Program-made: the position numbers and the translations under genes | NCBI GenBank assembly: GCA_027487485.1 | Contig: JAIYDN010000088.1 | Location: 91,415 to 155,414, forward strand | Direction of reading: 5' to 3' | DNA length: 64,000 nucleotides | Source: Planctomycetaceae bacterium | GTDB taxonomy: Bacteria; Planctomycetota; Planctomycetia; Pirellulales; Pirellulaceae | Part shown: positions 24,651 to 33,386 of the stretch, in pieces | Layout: each line of letters starts with the position of its first letter | Numbering within the stretch: the first letter of the stretch is position 1 | Notes under the pieces: model-generated | What the model was told of the DNA's origin: nothing | What the model saw: only the letters and a program-made list of their open reading frames with translations | Database searches by the model: none

Positions 24651-25574
24651 ATGATCGCAAGCATCTCGTTAGACCTAGACAATCAATGGTCCTACATGAA
24701 AACTCATGGTGATGCTGGCTGGGAATCTTTTCCTAGTTATTTGCCACTGGTTGTGCCTAGGGTGTTGAATCTGCTGAAGGAAATCGATTTGACGATCACG
24801 TTCTTCGTGGTCGGACAAGACGCGGAACGTTCGGAAAACGCGGAAGCTTTGAGATCCATCGCGGACGCCGGTCATGAAATCGGAAACCACTCGTTCCACC
24901 ACGAACCCTGGTTGCATTTATACTCGCGCGAGGAAATCGTGCGTGAATTTGAACGCAGTGAGCGAGCGATTGAAGGCGTAACCGGTCAGAGGACGCTGGG
25001 CTTTCGAGGCCCTGGATTCAGCTATTCGGAAACCGTTTTACAAGTTCTAGCAGAACGCGGTTACCTTTATGATGCGTCGACATTCCCAACCTTTCTTGGG
25101 CCTATCGCAAGAGCCTACTATTTCTTACACAGTGGTCTCGGCAAAAAGGAGAAGGACCAGCGCAAACAGTTGTTCGGGTCGTGGAATGCTGGCTTCCAGC
25201 GACTTAGACCCTTTCGCTGGAATTTATCGAATGAACAGAAGCAATCGCTAATCGAAATTCCCGTGACCACGATGCCTTGGCTGAAGGTGCCGATCCACTT
25301 GAGCTATGTGATGTACCTAGCAACGTTTTCTCCATGGGTAGCAAAGCGATACTTCTACCAATCGATGCGGTTTTGTTGGCTGAATCGGGTCCAGCCTTCG
25401 CTGTTGCTTCACCCGCTGGATTTCATGGGGTGTGATGATCTTAAAGAACTAGCCTTTTTCCCAGGCATGTCGCTGGAATCGAAGCCTAAGGTTGCCATTG
25501 CGCGTGAAACATTGGGGTGGATGGCTGGTACGTTCGAGTGTTTGACAATGAAGCAGCATGCGTCCCGAGTTTAG
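24651..25574 (+). CDS. polysaccharide deacetylase (NodB-homology) family protein
   Basis: A 307-residue protein starting six bases after the acetyltransferase. NodB motifs: an SLDLDNQW segment at residues 5-12 supplying the Asp pair; ADAGHEIGNHSFHHEPW near residue 75 with the His zinc ligands; and GFRGPGFSYS as motif 3. There is no signal peptide, so it is probably a cytoplasmic or membrane-associated deacetylase for a glycolipid or sugar intermediate rather than a secreted chitin deacetylase. Last gene of the operon and convergent with the thiamine gene, with an 8-base gap. Confidence 0.82.
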   Translation: MIASISLDLDNQWSYMKTHGDAGWESFPSYLPLVVPRVLNLLKEIDLTITFFVVGQDAERSENAEALRSIADAGHEIGNHSFHHEPWLHLYSREEIVREFERSERAIEGVTGQRTLGFRGPGFSYSETVLQVLAERGYLYDASTFPTFLGPIARAYYFLHSGLGKKEKDQRKQLFGSWNAGFQRLRPFRWNLSNEQKQSLIEIPVTTMPWLKVPIHLSYVMYLATFSPWVAKRYFYQSMRFCWLNRVQPSLLLHPLDFMGCDDLKELAFFPGMSLESKPKVAIARETLGWMAGTFECLTMKQHASRV

Positions 25575-25581
25575 ACCTCGT

Positions 25582-26673
25582 TCAAGCCACCTGGTCTAGC
25601 AGTTGACGCATTTGTTGCGTCGCATGAGACGGTGATTCTGCCCTCCAAACCGCATGGCTCACTGCAATACGTCGGGCGCCAGTTGCGAGCACTCTGGGAA
25701 GATTCTCTATCGTGATTCCACCGATAGCAAAGGCGGGCAAACTCACTTGTTCTTGATTCAAAAAGTCGACGACCGATTGGAGAAAATCGAGTCCTGAAAA
25801 CGACTCGAACGCTTTGGTCGACGACGGGAATGTGGGCCCGCAGCCGATGTAATCGGCCCCGACGTGGATCGCTTGCTTCACTTGTTGCAGATCATGAGTT
25901 GACAAACCTAAGACGCAGTGGCCGGGGATCAGCGATCGAGCCTGAGTCACGCTGAGATCCGTCTGGCCAACATGAAGTGCCCAAGCTTGTGTGCAGTGAA
26001 GAACGTCCGCACGATCATTGACGACAATGCGTGTCTGATCGGCATCAACCACCGCAATGGCCGCATTGGTGTATTCGATGATCTGTTTTGCGTCGAGTTG
26101 TTTATCGCGCACTTGAATGATATCGACACCGGCACGGCTGATTGATGCAATTCGCGTTTGAAAGTCCACGATGGGCATTTGGCAATCGGCCAGAACGTAC
26201 AGCTTCGATTTTGCAAGGAAAACGAGGTCACGTTTTTGGGCCAACAGGAACCTCGCATTGAGGTCATAAACTTGATAGCGCAGGGACTCGATGCCAGCGG
26301 CTGAATTGGAATAGAGAAATTTCGCGAATTCCTCGAGACAACGCAAAGATTGCTGAACACGTTGAGCGGCAGCTTCGGCAATGTCCATTGCACCGTCACT
26401 GCGCGAGCCTTCGCTTTCTGTTTTAGTCGTCCGGCCAACGTCATCCGAAGCATTGCGACTGGTCAAGAGAGCGGATTTGTCCCAATCCGAAGTGAAGCGT
26501 TGCAGATCATGTCGCAGGGTTTTATAGCGGTTCTGGATACTGCCATGGTTTTGGAAGCGAGCCAAGTCTTCAAGGGTCCGTAACCCTTCCATGGTCCGAT
26601 TCAGATTTGCGTCCAAGATGCGATGGCAAGCTATCGAATCCGCTTGGCTTTTTCCAGTGTTTGATGGGTCCAT
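25582..26673 (-). CDS. thiE: bifunctional ThiD2-like/thiamine-phosphate synthase fusion
   Basis: A 363-residue two-domain protein. The C-terminal half (about 155-360) is a ThiE barrel: KLYVLADCQMPIVD, VDIIQVRDKQLDA, RIVVNDRADVL, HVGQTDLSVTQAR, LSTHDLQQVKQAI and ADYIGCGPTFPSSTK are the thiamine-phosphate synthase motifs that join HMP-PP and thiazole phosphate. The N-terminal half (RILDANLNRTMEGLRTLEDL, YKTLRHDLQ) is the ThiD2 type, seen fused to ThiE in cyanobacteria and known as an HMP-phosphate kinase. The fusion would provide the pyrimidine diphosphate and use it. No TPP-riboswitch consensus was seen upstream. No other thi genes nearby. Confidence 0.88.
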   Translation of the reverse strand: MDPSNTGKSQADSIACHRILDANLNRTMEGLRTLEDLARFQNHGSIQNRYKTLRHDLQRFTSDWDKSALLTSRNASDDVGRTTKTESEGSRSDGAMDIAEAAAQRVQQSLRCLEEFAKFLYSNSAAGIESLRYQVYDLNARFLLAQKRDLVFLAKSKLYVLADCQMPIVDFQTRIASISRAGVDIIQVRDKQLDAKQIIEYTNAAIAVVDADQTRIVVNDRADVLHCTQAWALHVGQTDLSVTQARSLIPGHCVLGLSTHDLQQVKQAIHVGADYIGCGPTFPSSTKAFESFSGLDFLQSVVDFLNQEQVSLPAFAIGGITIENLPRVLATGARRIAVSHAVWRAESPSHATQQMRQLLDQVA

Positions 26674-26939
26674 GGGGCAACAGAAGAAGATTGTGAATGG
26701 GGCTGAAAGAGAGGAGTTTAGTTAACAGATCGTGACGTAACATCTGCAAAATTGCTGCAGATTTACATGTGTCAACGTGTCTCAAGTAGCAAAAGCTTTT
26801 GATGATAAGGGAAATCAGCAGTTCCGAAAGGGTTTTCGATCAAAATGGCTTTTGCATCCTGAAAGGATAAAGGAGCTTTTCGTTCGGGCTATCCCCGTCG
26901 GAAGCAACAATTGGAAGCTACAAGTTGCACTCGCCGGCT

Positions 26940-27245
26940 AAACTCTCCATAAAAAAACGGATATGGAACCACGGAATACACGGAACACACGGAAATGGAA
27001 GCACAAGCAAAGACAAAGGGAAACAGGCTCTTGAACGAAATAAACACGGAACTGCACCGGAGTTTACGCAGAAGATCCACTCTCGGCTACCGCAACACTC
27101 GCACACAGCGGAGCCGTTTCTCGGTTTGAAGCCCGGCGGGTTTGAAGCCCTGTAGGGCTGACACATCCTCTGCAGGGGCAGAGATGCCCCGGATACGAAG
27201 CGGATTTTGCCCTCAGCCCTGAAGGGGCGACACACCATCGCGAAA
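26940..27245. repeat. degenerate intergenic repeat fragments
   Basis: The 700-base gap before tRNA-Arg has no gene that I can support. It holds short repeated words: accacggaatacacggaacacacgg near 26970, and two blocks with the hairpins gccctgtagggc (about 27148) and agccctgaaggggc (about 27216) next to gacacaca/c words. Similar words occur near 45714-45770. They look like decayed copies of dispersed repeats. The part 26674-26939 shows nothing recognisable. Confidence 0.35.
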
Positions 27246-27369
27246 CTAATGGAACTCTCAACCAGCTTTCCAGAATTTCAACCGAAGTCTGGCGACTCCA
27301 GCTACATCATTGTGGTGCCAAAAACGGTGCAGTTGCAGACCCCTGGAAGCAAAATCGATTATCAAATAC

Positions 27370-27485
27370 AATGTTTTCATTGATGCCCTAGTAGCTCAGT
27401 TGGATAGAGCGCGGCTTTCCTAAAGCTGAGGTCGCAGATTCGAATTCTGCCTGGGGTACTGAAGCAATAGCAATGTTTTCATTGG
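27370..27485. repeat. 14-bp direct repeat flanking tRNA-Arg
   Basis: caatgttttcattg occurs at 27370-27383, two bases before the tRNA, and at 27472-27485, twelve bases after it, both in the same direction. It may be a duplication scar of tRNA processing or integration, or part of the promoter, because TACAAT at 27368-27373 is a -10-like hexamer. Confidence 0.7.
27386..27459 (+). tRNA. tRNA-Arg (CCT)
   Basis: A 74-base cloverleaf. Acceptor stem GCCCTAG (27386-27392) pairs with CTGGGGT (27452-27458), with A as discriminator. Anticodon stem CGGCT/AGCTG with the loop TTCCTAA; anticodon CCT at 27420-27422 reads AGG. T arm GCAGA-TTCGAAT-TCTGC is intact. CCA is not encoded. Small hairpins after it (gacgctatcgtagcgt near 27490; cgggaattttcccg near 27508) may end the transcript. 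Confidence 0.93.
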
Positions 27486-27617
27486 TCGGACGCTATCGTA
27501 GCGTACCGGGAATTTTCCCGAGCGCCCCCGCAAACCTGACGCTACTACCGAAGCTGTCTGCCACAAAGAGCATCGAACGGTTCATTTAACAGAATCCAGC
27601 TCCAAGGATTGGAATCC

Positions 27618-28619
27618 ATGAAAATTGTGCGGACAGATCGTGAACTGGAAATGCTTGTCGTGGACGCTCGGCTCCGGGAGATGGGGGCGACGCTTGTCAA
27701 ATTGCCAGATGGTGTCTCGGAGCAGACGCTGATCCAAGAAATCGCCGACGCGGATCTGCTGCTGATGTGCTACACCAAAATCAGCCGTAAGGTGATCGAA
27801 AGTGCTCCGCGACTGAAAGCTATCATCAAGTACGGGGTCGGTATCGATGCAATCGATATCGTTGCGGCTCGCGAACGGGGAATTCCCGTGGTCAATATCC
27901 CCGATTACGCCGAGGAAACAGTCGCCGAAGGTGCTTTCGCTTTGCTGATGGGCTTGGCGAAGCAATTCAAACCAATTCAAAACGCAATGCAGCAAACGGG
28001 ATGGGTTTGGCCAGAACCGAAATGGTTGGCAAACGATCTTGCTGGCAAAACATTGGGTTTAGTTGGCGTCGGACGCATTGGAACCAGCATGGCAAGAATG
28101 GCAAGCGCGTTTCGTATGCGAGTGTTGGCCTACGATCCATTCGCAACCAGCATGCCTGCCGATCGATTTGACGACCTTGGAGAAATGCTGCAAGAGTGCG
28201 ATTTTGTTTCGATCCATTGTGTGCTTAATGACAGCACTCGAGGGCTGGTCGGCGAAGCCGAATTTTCACGGATGAAGCCGAGCGCCTTTCTAATCAATGT
28301 TTCGCGAGGCGAGATTGTCAACGAGCTTGCGCTGCTCCAAGCATTGCAAGCCAAACAGATCGCGGGCGCAGCTCTCGATGTTTATGGTCAAGAACCTTTG
28401 GCAAAAGAAGGCCATCCGTTATCGGCACTCTACGCTATGGACAATGTGATTGTTTGGCCTCACATGACCTTCTACACGCGGGAAGCCATGCAGCGTTTAG
28501 AAGAAGAAACTTTAGCGAGATGCATGGAAGCGATCGAAGGTCGCCCGCTTTGGGTGAAATCAAACGACCCGCGATTGCGCGCTCAAACAGCGGGTATTGC
28601 GTTTGAACAAAAGCGGTAG
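27618..28619 (+). CDS. D-isomer-specific 2-hydroxyacid dehydrogenase (phosphoglycerate-dehydrogenase-like)
   Basis: Start set at ATG 27618 (MKIVRTDRELEML); a TTG nine bases upstream is less likely. The 333-residue protein has the NAD-binding motif LGLVGVGRIGTSMARMA followed by YDPF, and the catalytic set of the family: Arg in NVSRGEIVNE, Glu in DVYGQEPL and His in VIVWPHMTFYT. No ACT regulatory domain is present, so it is shorter than SerA of most bacteria. The substrate cannot be fixed from sequence; phosphoglycerate, glyoxylate or another 2-keto acid are options. Single gene after tRNA-Arg. Confidence 0.85.
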   Translation: MKIVRTDRELEMLVVDARLREMGATLVKLPDGVSEQTLIQEIADADLLLMCYTKISRKVIESAPRLKAIIKYGVGIDAIDIVAARERGIPVVNIPDYAEETVAEGAFALLMGLAKQFKPIQNAMQQTGWVWPEPKWLANDLAGKTLGLVGVGRIGTSMARMASAFRMRVLAYDPFATSMPADRFDDLGEMLQECDFVSIHCVLNDSTRGLVGEAEFSRMKPSAFLINVSRGEIVNELALLQALQAKQIAGAALDVYGQEPLAKEGHPLSALYAMDNVIVWPHMTFYTREAMQRLEEETLARCMEAIEGRPLWVKSNDPRLRAQTAGIAFEQKR

Positions 28620-28701
28620 CCATTTGCGTCTGCAGAAGCCAAACACGCTTTGCATGGTATTGATTCTTGAGAGGCTGCCCCTTTCTTACTTTTTTATCTT
28701 A

Positions 28702-29793
28702 CTATTTTACGATCGGCAGCGATGGTCGTACCGAGGATTTGAATGTTGTGAAATCTTCGCCCAGCAATGCTGCTACGGTTGCTGCTACTTGTGCTTGCTC
28801 GTACTTACCACCTTGGTCCACGCCCGAACTGCCAACGCCAGTTCCGAAAGCAGCTGCCCAAGTTCGTTCCGAGCCAGGTAGCTTGTCACTGTGGTTCTTC
28901 CAGCCTTCGCGACCATCGCCCCGTCCGTGATCTGAAGTGATCACGAAAGCGGTCTTGTCCTTGTGGGAGGGCAGAGACTGTACTGTCTCCCAAAGTTGTC
29001 GAATGAAGAAATCGTTTTGCTGTGCGGTCAGCAAGTACTTTTCGTACTTCCCTTCGTGGGCCCAATCGTCTGTTTCCCCCAAGGACACAAACAAAACGCG
29101 AGGTTGATTCGTTTTTAGTTCTTCGATAGCTCCACTTACCGTCAGGACGTCATACCGAACTCCTTCCCATTGGTGAAACAGCTGTTTCGAAACGAAATTC
29201 AAAACCTCCACTCGGTCAGGGGCGCCGACATGGAAAGGTTGCCAGCCAGCATTTACTGGTATCATGCTGCGCTTGTCATTAATAATGTAGGGGAACACGT
29301 CCCAGGATCCATACGCAGCGACTTTGCCCGCAAAGGCTGGTTTGCTATGAAGCCATTCCAGTACGGTGGTGTTCAGGTTGTATTTCTTGTCGTTGCTGTT
29401 GATTGCAGGATCAGGGAACCCACTTAAAATTTCGTTGTATCCAGGGTAAGAAAAATACAGACCGTTAGTTACAGCAACAAGACTTTCATTTTCAAGATCA
29501 CCAGCGATCCAAGCAGTTCCTTCCTGGCATCGCCCCCATAGAAACGGCAGCAACATGGCGCGGCGTTTTTCGCGGTCTTCAACCCAGTACTTCTCTTTGA
29601 GTTCGTCGGGTTTCTCAACACCGTTTTCTTTGGTCATTAATCTGGGGTCAGCACCGCCAAAAACCTCTTCGCAGCGCAGCCCATCCAGCGTGATTAAAAC
29701 GACATTTTGCGCGCGATTAGCAACTTGCGCGAAGACACTCGATGTCGAGCCCATCAGAATAAAAAGCATGCCTACAACCAACCGAAAACTCAT
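28702..29793 (-). CDS. secreted alkaline-phosphatase-superfamily hydrolase
   Basis: A 363-residue protein with a signal peptide (MSFRLVVGMLFILMGSTSSV, cleavage after FAQ). The metal-binding core of the alkaline phosphatase/phosphodiesterase/sulfatase superfamily is visible: VLITLDGLRCEEVFGG at the N-terminus, LGETDDWAHEGKY in the middle (Asp/His ligands), and FVITSDHGRGD toward the end. There is no sulfatase C-x-P-x-R signature, so a phosphodiesterase or phosphatase role is more likely. Divergent from the endonuclease/exonuclease/phosphatase gene, about 360 bases away. Confidence 0.8.
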   Translation of the reverse strand: MSFRLVVGMLFILMGSTSSVFAQVANRAQNVVLITLDGLRCEEVFGGADPRLMTKENGVEKPDELKEKYWVEDREKRRAMLLPFLWGRCQEGTAWIAGDLENESLVAVTNGLYFSYPGYNEILSGFPDPAINSNDKKYNLNTTVLEWLHSKPAFAGKVAAYGSWDVFPYIINDKRSMIPVNAGWQPFHVGAPDRVEVLNFVSKQLFHQWEGVRYDVLTVSGAIEELKTNQPRVLFVSLGETDDWAHEGKYEKYLLTAQQNDFFIRQLWETVQSLPSHKDKTAFVITSDHGRGDGREGWKNHSDKLPGSERTWAAAFGTGVGSSGVDQGGKYEQAQVAATVAALLGEDFTTFKSSVRPSLPIVK

Positions 29794-29859
29794 GAGACTT
29801 TACTTTCTTGGGTGCAATTCAGATGCTTGTCGCTGGGAAGCTTACTCGGTACAACGATC

Positions 29860-29901
29860 GAGATAGCGAAATCGAACTTGGATTCGAACTTTCGCGATCT
29901 C
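29860..29901. promoter_or_regulatory. imperfect inverted repeat between divergent secreted-hydrolase genes
   Basis: GAGAT..GCGAAA.CGAA (29860-29876) is mirrored by TTCG..TTTCGC.ATCTC (29883-29901) around a six-base centre. It is the only structure I see in the 360-base space 29794-30153. It could be an operator for the two divergent genes or an RNA hairpin. Confidence 0.3.
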
Positions 29902-30153
29902 AAGGTAAAGTTTAGCCTTACGTTGGTCCCTGACTTTGCCAAACGATTGATTTTGAAAATCTTCACGACGAATTCACGATCGGATCAATGCACCAGGTTT
30001 GCCCCATGGAGTAAGCTCGTCGCGAACAAATGCCTTTTGGAGCGACTCGTCTTTCATCAAACGCTGCGTTCGTTGTCCATTTACATTTCCCGTAGCCCGC
30101 TCCCCGTTTAAGCCTCTCAATCCAACCTCCCAATCCAACCTTACGGTGCTTTC

Positions 30154-31050
30154 ATGCGTTATGTCCTTCTTGCCTTATCCATCCTGCCGTTCATCTTTGG
30201 AAAAGCTGTAGGGCGGCAAGCCAGTGTTGATTCGCAGCCAGGGGATGAAAACAGCATTCGGGTTATGAGTTTTAACATTCGATATGGAACCGCGAACGAC
30301 GGTGATAATCACTGGAATAAGAGAAAGGACTTTTTGATGGATACGATCCATGCTTTTGGTCCGGATCTGCTGGGAACGCAAGAGACGCTGCGCGACCAAC
30401 GCGACTTCATCTTGTCGAAGCTCGCTGGATACGAGTCTTTTGGCGTGGGACGCGATGACGGCAAAGACGGGGGCGAGATGGCTGCTTTGTTTTATCGCAC
30501 CTCGCGATTTGAAAAGCTAGCCGGAGGCCATTTCTGGCTGAGCGAAACTCCAGATACGGTTGGTAGCAAGGGGTGGGACGCAGCTTTGCCGCGGATCGCA
30601 ACTTGGGTTCGATTGCGAGATCGCCAAAACGAAAATGGGAAACCTATTTTCTTTTTGAACACTCATTTTGATCATCAAGGGCGGCAAGCGAGAAAGGAAG
30701 CAGCCATGTTGATTCGGAAGAAGGTACTTGAGCTGGGAGCCGATTGTGATTCCATCGTAACAGGCGATTTCAATGCGGGTGCCGATAGCGATGTGTTTTG
30801 CGCCTTGTTTGCGGATCATGCTCTTCAAGAATCGCCCTTGGTAGATACCTTCTCGCAAGCCCATCCAAAATTCGAAGAAGGGCAAGGGACATTTTCGGGC
30901 TTTCAGTCAACAGCCACAACAGGACCTAGGATTGATTGGGTCGGCTGCTCGCGTAGCTTTCAAGTTCTGGCAGCCGCGATTGATCGAACCCAACGCGACG
31001 GACGAACCCCATCCGACCACTTTCCTGTAACAGCCATCCTGAAGCGTTGA
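30154..31050 (+). CDS. secreted endonuclease/exonuclease/phosphatase-family protein
   Basis: A 298-residue protein with a signal peptide (MRYVLLALSILPFIFGKAVG). The EEP core is complete: VMSFNIRYGT (Asn), PDLLGTQET (Glu metal ligand), FFLNTHFDHQG (His), IVTGDFNAG (Asp, Asn) and TPSDHFPVTA (terminal Asp-His). Secreted family members include phosphodiesterases, sphingomyelinase-like enzymes and nucleases; the sequence does not decide between them. Its stop lies 74 bases before the convergent flhA stop. Confidence 0.88.
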   Translation: MRYVLLALSILPFIFGKAVGRQASVDSQPGDENSIRVMSFNIRYGTANDGDNHWNKRKDFLMDTIHAFGPDLLGTQETLRDQRDFILSKLAGYESFGVGRDDGKDGGEMAALFYRTSRFEKLAGGHFWLSETPDTVGSKGWDAALPRIATWVRLRDRQNENGKPIFFLNTHFDHQGRQARKEAAMLIRKKVLELGADCDSIVTGDFNAGADSDVFCALFADHALQESPLVDTFSQAHPKFEEGQGTFSGFQSTATTGPRIDWVGCSRSFQVLAAAIDRTQRDGRTPSDHFPVTAILKR

Positions 31051-31124
31051 ACATCCCAACAGATGCTGATGGTCAACGGAAGCACGCTTCCTGATTGCAA
31101 GCGCGTAAGACGCCGGGCAGCTTC

Positions 31125-33200
31125 TTAGTCGCTGACCATGGCAACGGATTCGATGCTTGTATCTCGAGAGATTTCGTTGTAGCTAAGGATGCGAAGGTCG
31201 GGCATCGATTCTTGAGTGATTTGACGCAATGCAACGCGAATCTTGGGACTGACCAGAACGCAACGCGGCTTGCCCATGGCGTCCAGTTTTTTAATGTGAT
31301 CCGATATTTTGGAGCATGTTTTTGCAATCACATCCGGTGACATCCTGATAAAAATGCCACGGTCGGTTTGTTCCGTCCCAGCCGCCACGCGATCTTCCAT
31401 CGCAGGGTCCAACGTAATGACTCGCAATACCCCAGCAGGGTCGCGGTAGCGATGCGAAATGGTTCTAGCCAGTCGGTGTCGAACGTATTCGGTTAACCAA
31501 ATAGGATCCTTGATGCGATGGGCAAAATCGCCGAGTGTTTCAAAAATGATTCCTAGCTGCCGAATCGGGATGTCCTCTCGCAATAGATTTTGTAGCACTT
31601 GTTGCACTTCTGCGAGCTTCATCACCCCAGGGACCAGTTCATCGACCACGGTTGCAGAGGTCTTCTTCAGTTGCTCGACCAACTGCTTTGCGACTTCGCG
31701 AGTGAGTAATTCATCAGCGTGTTTTCGAGCAGTCTCTTGAACGTGTGTTGCAAGAACGGCTCCGCACTCGACAACTTGATAGCCGTAGATTTCCGCTTGC
31801 TGTCGATTTTTCGGATCAATCCAAAAGGCTCGTTTGCCGAAAGCGGGGTCGGTGGTTTCGTCACCTTGGATCTGCCCAAGGGTTAGGCCAGAGTCGATAG
31901 CCAGCAAGCGGTCGGGGCGCAGGGTCCCAGATGCAATTCGATTGCCCGACATGTCCAATTCGTAGGTGTATTCTGGTAGACTCATTCGGTCTTTGATGCG
32001 AACCATCGGGAGCAGAATTCCCATTTCGCTGGCAAGTGTTGCACGGACCGTGGAGATTCGCTTCATCAAATCGCCACCACGATTGGGGTCGGCCAGAACA
32101 ATCAGTTTCGCGCCCAGTTCCAGACGCAGCGGATCAACTTCCAAGTAATCTTCCACCTTCTTTTCGGCGGGTGCTTTTTTGGTGTTGTCTGCATCGGTTT
32201 GCTTTTTGGTTGCAATGGTGTCTGTCTGACGCTTTTGGCGTTGCATCAGCAGAGCAATACCAATGCACCCTCCGCCCATGGTGATCATGGGCATGGTGGG
32301 CAGTTGAGTGAATGTCAGCAAACACAGAAACACACCCGAAACAATCAAGGCTTGCGGGCGCGAAAAGATTTGCCGGAGAAATTCGCCCGAGAACTCAGAT
32401 TTTTGAGTGCTCCGTGTGGTGAGCAAGGCCGCTGCCAACGAAATCAAAAAGGCAGGGACTTGGCTAACCAAGCCGTCACCGATGGTGAGTTTCGCATAGA
32501 CATTTGCCGCTTCCATTAACGTCATTCCAGAATACATGTAGCCCATGTACAGGCCGCCAACCAGATTCAGCAAGGTGATTGCGATACCCGCGATGGCATC
32601 CCCGCGAACGAACTTACTGGCACCGTCCATCGATCCATAAAAGTCCGCCTGCCGAGTGATTTCTTCACGCCGCTTTTGAGCTTCTTTTTCGTCGATGGCT
32701 CCAGCGCTGAGATCGGCATCGATGGCCATTTGTCGGCCTGGCATCCCATCCAAAGCAAACCGAGCTGCCACTTCGCCGATTCGAGTTGCTCCCTTGGTGA
32801 TAACGATAAAATTGATCAAGAAGATGATGATAAACAGGATGATTCCCACTTCCAAGGAATCCCCCGAAACAAACTCGCCGAACGCTCGGATCACTTCGCC
32901 AGCCGCGTCGAGCCCTTCGGATCCAGTTCGAGTCAAAATCAATCGAGTGGTTGCAAGATTTAGAACCAATCGCGACAGGGTTGTCGCGACGAGCATGGCT
33001 GGGAAAATATTGAATTCTAGAGGTGCATCAATGTAGATCGTGGTTAGTAGGACCACTACAGCGATCGCAATATTGGCAGAAAGTAAGATGTCGAGCAGGT
33101 AAGGTGGCAAGGGAACAAGGATAACCACCAAGCATGCAATGATCCCAATCGGGACGATAGCGTGTCGATGTTTGAAGAAAAGCCGTGTAAAAATGTCCAT
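31125..33200 (-). CDS. flhA: flagellar export-gate protein FlhA
   Basis: A 691-residue protein, the usual FlhA length. The N-terminal half has about eight membrane helices with the family motifs LVLNLATTRLIL, EFVSGDS, FIVITKGATRIGEVAARFALDGMPGRQMAIDADLSAG and SKFVRGDAIAG. The C-terminal half is the cytoplasmic domain that docks chaperone-substrate pairs and includes REDIPIRQLGIIFETLGD. These features fit the flagellar export gate driven by proton-motive force, needed for swarmer-cell flagella. InvA/SctV paralogues are a weaker alternative. No other flagellar gene lies in the window, which is unusual compared with the fli/flh clusters of most bacteria. Confidence 0.93.
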   Translation of the reverse strand: MDIFTRLFFKHRHAIVPIGIIACLVVILVPLPPYLLDILLSANIAIAVVVLLTTIYIDAPLEFNIFPAMLVATTLSRLVLNLATTRLILTRTGSEGLDAAGEVIRAFGEFVSGDSLEVGIILFIIIFLINFIVITKGATRIGEVAARFALDGMPGRQMAIDADLSAGAIDEKEAQKRREEITRQADFYGSMDGASKFVRGDAIAGIAITLLNLVGGLYMGYMYSGMTLMEAANVYAKLTIGDGLVSQVPAFLISLAAALLTTRSTQKSEFSGEFLRQIFSRPQALIVSGVFLCLLTFTQLPTMPMITMGGGCIGIALLMQRQKRQTDTIATKKQTDADNTKKAPAEKKVEDYLEVDPLRLELGAKLIVLADPNRGGDLMKRISTVRATLASEMGILLPMVRIKDRMSLPEYTYELDMSGNRIASGTLRPDRLLAIDSGLTLGQIQGDETTDPAFGKRAFWIDPKNRQQAEIYGYQVVECGAVLATHVQETARKHADELLTREVAKQLVEQLKKTSATVVDELVPGVMKLAEVQQVLQNLLREDIPIRQLGIIFETLGDFAHRIKDPIWLTEYVRHRLARTISHRYRDPAGVLRVITLDPAMEDRVAAGTEQTDRGIFIRMSPDVIAKTCSKISDHIKKLDAMGKPRCVLVSPKIRVALRQITQESMPDLRILSYNEISRDTSIESVAMVSD

Positions 33201-33386
33201 GCAATCAGCACCCAGTCGCCCAACTTTAGAAAATCTGCGTCAGAATCCGGAAACTACCCATCTTTCTTGTCAGATGTCTATATCGTTTTTGAAACCGGAA
33301 CGATAATGTACGAACCAGACGGACGAATTATGGAGTAAAAGCGTTACCTCCGTTGTCACCGTGGAATCCCAAAGCGAAAACTCTGA

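Noticed and set aside
26674..26940. TPP riboswitch before the thiamine gene
   Set aside because: I looked on the minus strand for the conserved CTGAGA and neighbouring motifs and did not find them.
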